Positions 61,628 through 64,000 of a DNA stretch of 64,000 nt are shown here, one piece after another. A model generated the notes under the pieces. It was not told where the DNA came from. It saw only the letters and a list, made by a program, of their open reading frames with translations, and ran no database searches. Numbering within the stretch: the first letter of the stretch is position 1; each line of letters opens with the position of its first letter. Where the stretch lies: positions 1,750,207-1,814,206 of the forward strand of contig NZ_AP018316.1 in NCBI RefSeq assembly GCF_002368115.1, given 5' to 3'. The position numbers and the translations under genes were made by a program. This stretch comes from Dolichospermum compactum NIES-806. GTDB lineage: Bacteria; Cyanobacteriota; Cyanobacteriia; Cyanobacteriales; Nostocaceae.

Positions 61628-63739
61628 TTAACCTACCTTAGCAACATAAGGACTGGTCAACTTATCCAATTGCTGAGTTAACAGACTGAGGAATAAACCC
61701 ACATCTGTCACCACACCGACAGATTCTATTGAACCGCGATCGCTCAATTTTGTCACCACAGCCGGGTTGATATCCACACAAACCATCTTCACACCTGCGG
61801 GAGTCATATTTCCCACCCCAATAGAATGCAGCATGGAAGACAACATCAAAATCATATCTGCACCTTGGATGATTTGGGAATATTCCTGTTGTGCTAAAAT
61901 CAAGTTCATTTGGGTATCGGGTAAGGGACCATCATCCCGAATTGAACCAGCGAGGGAAAAGGGAATGTTATTTTTCACACATTCATACATCACCCCACTT
62001 TTCACTACTCCTGCTTCCACAGCTTTAGCAATGCTACCAAAACGGCGGATAGTATTAATTACTTTTAAATGATGTCTGTGTCCACCCCGCACAGCCACAC
62101 CCCGCTTCATATCCACACCCAGGGACGTTCCCAGCAGGTTTTGTTCCATGTCATGAACAGCGATCGCATTTCCGCCTAAAAGACCCTGTACATAGCCTTC
62201 CCGAACCAAGCGACAGAGATGTTCACCGCCACCTGTGTGAATTACCACAGGACCTGCCGTGACAACTACTTTACCGCCGCTATCCTTAATTTTACGTAAT
62301 TCCCAAGCTACTTGTTCCACAACTAATTCCACCCGTCTTTCGCTGGAAACACCGGAAGACATGAAGCTGAATTCTTGAGAATTGCGTTGTTCGCGTGATT
62401 CGGCTTTGCGGACGGTGCGGATACCCAATACATCCACAACAACTTTATCGCCGATTTCTAAATCACGGAGGAGTTTGCATTTTGCTACTATACCATTAGC
62501 AGTTGTGGAAATAGCGATCGCTCCATCCATGCGTTGATTTTGCACCTTCAGCCATTCCCCATTTACCCGAATTTCAGTCGGATAAATCGTGCTGACATAG
62601 AAATCATCAGGAGCTACACCCGCTTGGATCACAGGTTCTAATCTAGTATCGCGTTCATCTTGGGGTAAATCAACTGCACCCAAATCAATCAATTGAGAGA
62701 TAATTTCTTCCATCACTTCGTGAGATGGTGCAGATACCCTCACCTCAGCCGCAGATGTACTTTGACGTTGTTCTCCCAAGTTGAATTTGAGAACTTGGAA
62801 ACTTCCCCCCATTTCCACAATCAAATCTAAAGCGCGGTTAATCAAACCTGCGTCTAGCAAGTGTCCTTCCATGCGAATGACACGACTTTCTACAGATGCG
62901 TTAGCGCGAATTTCCTCGCCAATGGGTTCTGTCACCCGCAAAGTCAAGCATTTAGCCGCCCCACCAGCTTTGAGAAATTCCGTTAACGGGGTTTCAATAA
63001 CTTGGAAACCAACTTCCGCTAACCGTGATTTTAAACTCTCACTGGTTTTGTTCATAATCACGATGCTATCAACATTCACCGCATTACAAGCAAAGTTAAC
63101 AGCATCAGCTTCTTCAATAGCAATTCGCTTTTCCGGTGCGACGCGCATTTCAATCACGCGGTTAGAGTAGGAATCAAACGCGCCAGGATAATACAGCAAA
63201 TAACCATTTGCCAAAGGACAAAAGCAGGTATCCAGGTGATAAAAACGCTCATCCATCAACCGCAGAGAAATCACCTCAATGTCCAGCCATTTAGCCAGGT
63301 AGGGGTGAGAATCTAATTCTGACCGGAAACCATATCCAGCCCACAACCACCGCCCTTCCCGGTCTAGGAGTGCGTCACCAGCGCCTTCAAAGGGGAGGTC
63401 TTTAGGAAGAGTGTATACATTATATCCATTATTTTCAAACCATTGTTGAAAATACGGTTCTTCTCCTTGGCGTTCTTTATGTAAAAAACGGCTAAGAACG
63501 ACGTTTTCACCGAGGACTAAACCTGCATTGGCACTGAATACCATATCAGGCCAACCTTTTTGGGGAGGCACTAAATCAACAATGGCATGATCTTTAATTA
63601 CATGGTATAATTTATTCCATTGCTCTACGGCGCGATCGCGTGAGGACTTATGAATATTCCCTTCCATCCAAGGATTAATCACATAATCCACATCATAATG
63701 GTCAGGAGCGCACATCAAAAAACGAATTTGGGAAACCAT
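61628..63739 (-). CDS. agrE: Bifunctional arginine dihydrolase / ornithine cyclodeaminase AgrE (ArgZ)
   Basis: 703 residues, the exact length I know for the Anabaena enzyme. The N-terminal half is the arginine-guanidine-removing domain (arginine to ornithine and ammonium) with FSANAGLVLG, FEGAGDALL, H168 in YHLDTCFC and the nucleophile C264 in GGAAKCLTLRVTEP. The C-terminal half, turning ornithine to proline, has VVTAGPVVIHTGGGEHLCRL and VRGGHRHHLKVINT. It takes nitrogen from cyanophycin-derived arginine. It stands alone on the reverse strand. Confidence 0.95.
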   Translation of the reverse strand: MVSQIRFLMCAPDHYDVDYVINPWMEGNIHKSSRDRAVEQWNKLYHVIKDHAIVDLVPPQKGWPDMVFSANAGLVLGENVVLSRFLHKERQGEEPYFQQWFENNGYNVYTLPKDLPFEGAGDALLDREGRWLWAGYGFRSELDSHPYLAKWLDIEVISLRLMDERFYHLDTCFCPLANGYLLYYPGAFDSYSNRVIEMRVAPEKRIAIEEADAVNFACNAVNVDSIVIMNKTSESLKSRLAEVGFQVIETPLTEFLKAGGAAKCLTLRVTEPIGEEIRANASVESRVIRMEGHLLDAGLINRALDLIVEMGGSFQVLKFNLGEQRQSTSAAEVRVSAPSHEVMEEIISQLIDLGAVDLPQDERDTRLEPVIQAGVAPDDFYVSTIYPTEIRVNGEWLKVQNQRMDGAIAISTTANGIVAKCKLLRDLEIGDKVVVDVLGIRTVRKAESREQRNSQEFSFMSSGVSSERRVELVVEQVAWELRKIKDSGGKVVVTAGPVVIHTGGGEHLCRLVREGYVQGLLGGNAIAVHDMEQNLLGTSLGVDMKRGVAVRGGHRHHLKVINTIRRFGSIAKAVEAGVVKSGVMYECVKNNIPFSLAGSIRDDGPLPDTQMNLILAQQEYSQIIQGADMILMLSSMLHSIGVGNMTPAGVKMVCVDINPAVVTKLSDRGSIESVGVVTDVGLFLSLLTQQLDKLTSPYVAKVG

Positions 63740-63989
63740 AAAAATTTTACGAACTTCTAAAATGCTACTAATGTCTTCTGGATACAGAGTTTTGGTGATC
63801 CAATTCTGTCAAATCTGCTACTTAACCTCTACCTTCTGCTCTTGGTAGGCTTTACAAGGATATCGTATTATTCTATTACTGCTAGGGACAATGTGAGAGA
63901 TAGGAGGAAAAAGGTTGTATTTGAATGCAATATTAACTTGTTAATTGATGGGTGATTCTGATTATTGGCTTAAGTTGCTCTACAATAAT

Positions 63990-64000
63990 GGGACTTACGC
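63990..64000. repeat. Possible MITE end at the window edge
   Basis: The last eleven bases GGGACTTACGC match the conserved ACTTACGC end of the 125-bp MITE family. The rest is outside the window. The stretch 63740-63989 shows no gene. Confidence 0.4.

Overview
The window comes from a filamentous, heterocyst-type cyanobacterium (order Nostocales; the Dolichospermum/Aphanizomenon/Anabaena group fits best). Evidence read from the sequence: RpaA, a single-helix high-light-inducible protein, the ferredoxin-thioredoxin reductase variable chain, an ABA4-like protein, the arginine dihydrolase/ornithine cyclodeaminase AgrE, a HetI/Sfp-type phosphopantetheinyl transferase, many HIP1-type GCGATCGC octamers, tandem heptamer (STRR) arrays, low G+C, and heavy loads of IS remnants, MITEs and pseudogenes. 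No rRNA, tRNA or CRISPR array was seen.

Layout. 1-1600: start of a B12/radical-SAM gene, then decayed DNA (tnpB remnant; DEDDh exonuclease broken by a 125-bp MITE). 1752-8779: RhlE-type helicase, orphan cytosine-5 methyltransferase, deoC, small multidrug-type transporter, recO and MFS. 9429-19488: glycan island (GT4, GT2, WecD-like GNAT, EamA subunit, methyltransferase, WecE, GT-C membrane protein), invaded by a broken hicB, a DUF29 gene and a tandemly duplicated Rpn nuclease gene; the methyltransferase and wecE are both frameshifted at an eight-G tract. 19602-29191: EcfT/CbiQ and Der, RTX fragment, RpaA, hydrolase, HetI-like PPTase, FtrV, PP2C phosphatase, a deletion-fused nfeD/SPFH remnant and a Fur-family (Zur-like) regulator. 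29277-31219: IS1341-type remnant with nested MITE in front of purS, then a TTCCCTG array and purQ.

31663-36191 is the main accessory island: zorA, zorB and zorC of a type-I-like Zorya anti-phage system with no zorD helicase; a 115-aa protein of unknown function sits in its place. 36378-52711 is mostly housekeeping: TldD, photolyase-like protein, several cyanobacterial hypotheticals, ABA4-like and CobW proteins, an IS remnant, RdgB, Hlip, alanine dehydrogenase, MAPEG protein, an MCE-type lipid transporter pair, DUF3288 and ClpC. 53381-61500 is again accessory: DUF2085, Uma2, a Ser/Thr kinase fused to an FGE/C-type-lectin-like domain whose C-terminus looks like a variable region of a diversity-generating retroelement, a PIN/UPF0175 toxin-antitoxin pair, and a mosaic of duplicated Rpn, nuclease and toxin-antitoxin pieces. 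61628-63739 is AgrE.

The two most notable candidates are the ZorD-less Zorya operon and the DGR-like variable region in the kinase-FGE protein. The paired G8 frameshifts in the sugar operon are either phase-variable switches or sequencing errors and deserve a direct check. All function calls rest on reading motifs by eye; no database search was run.
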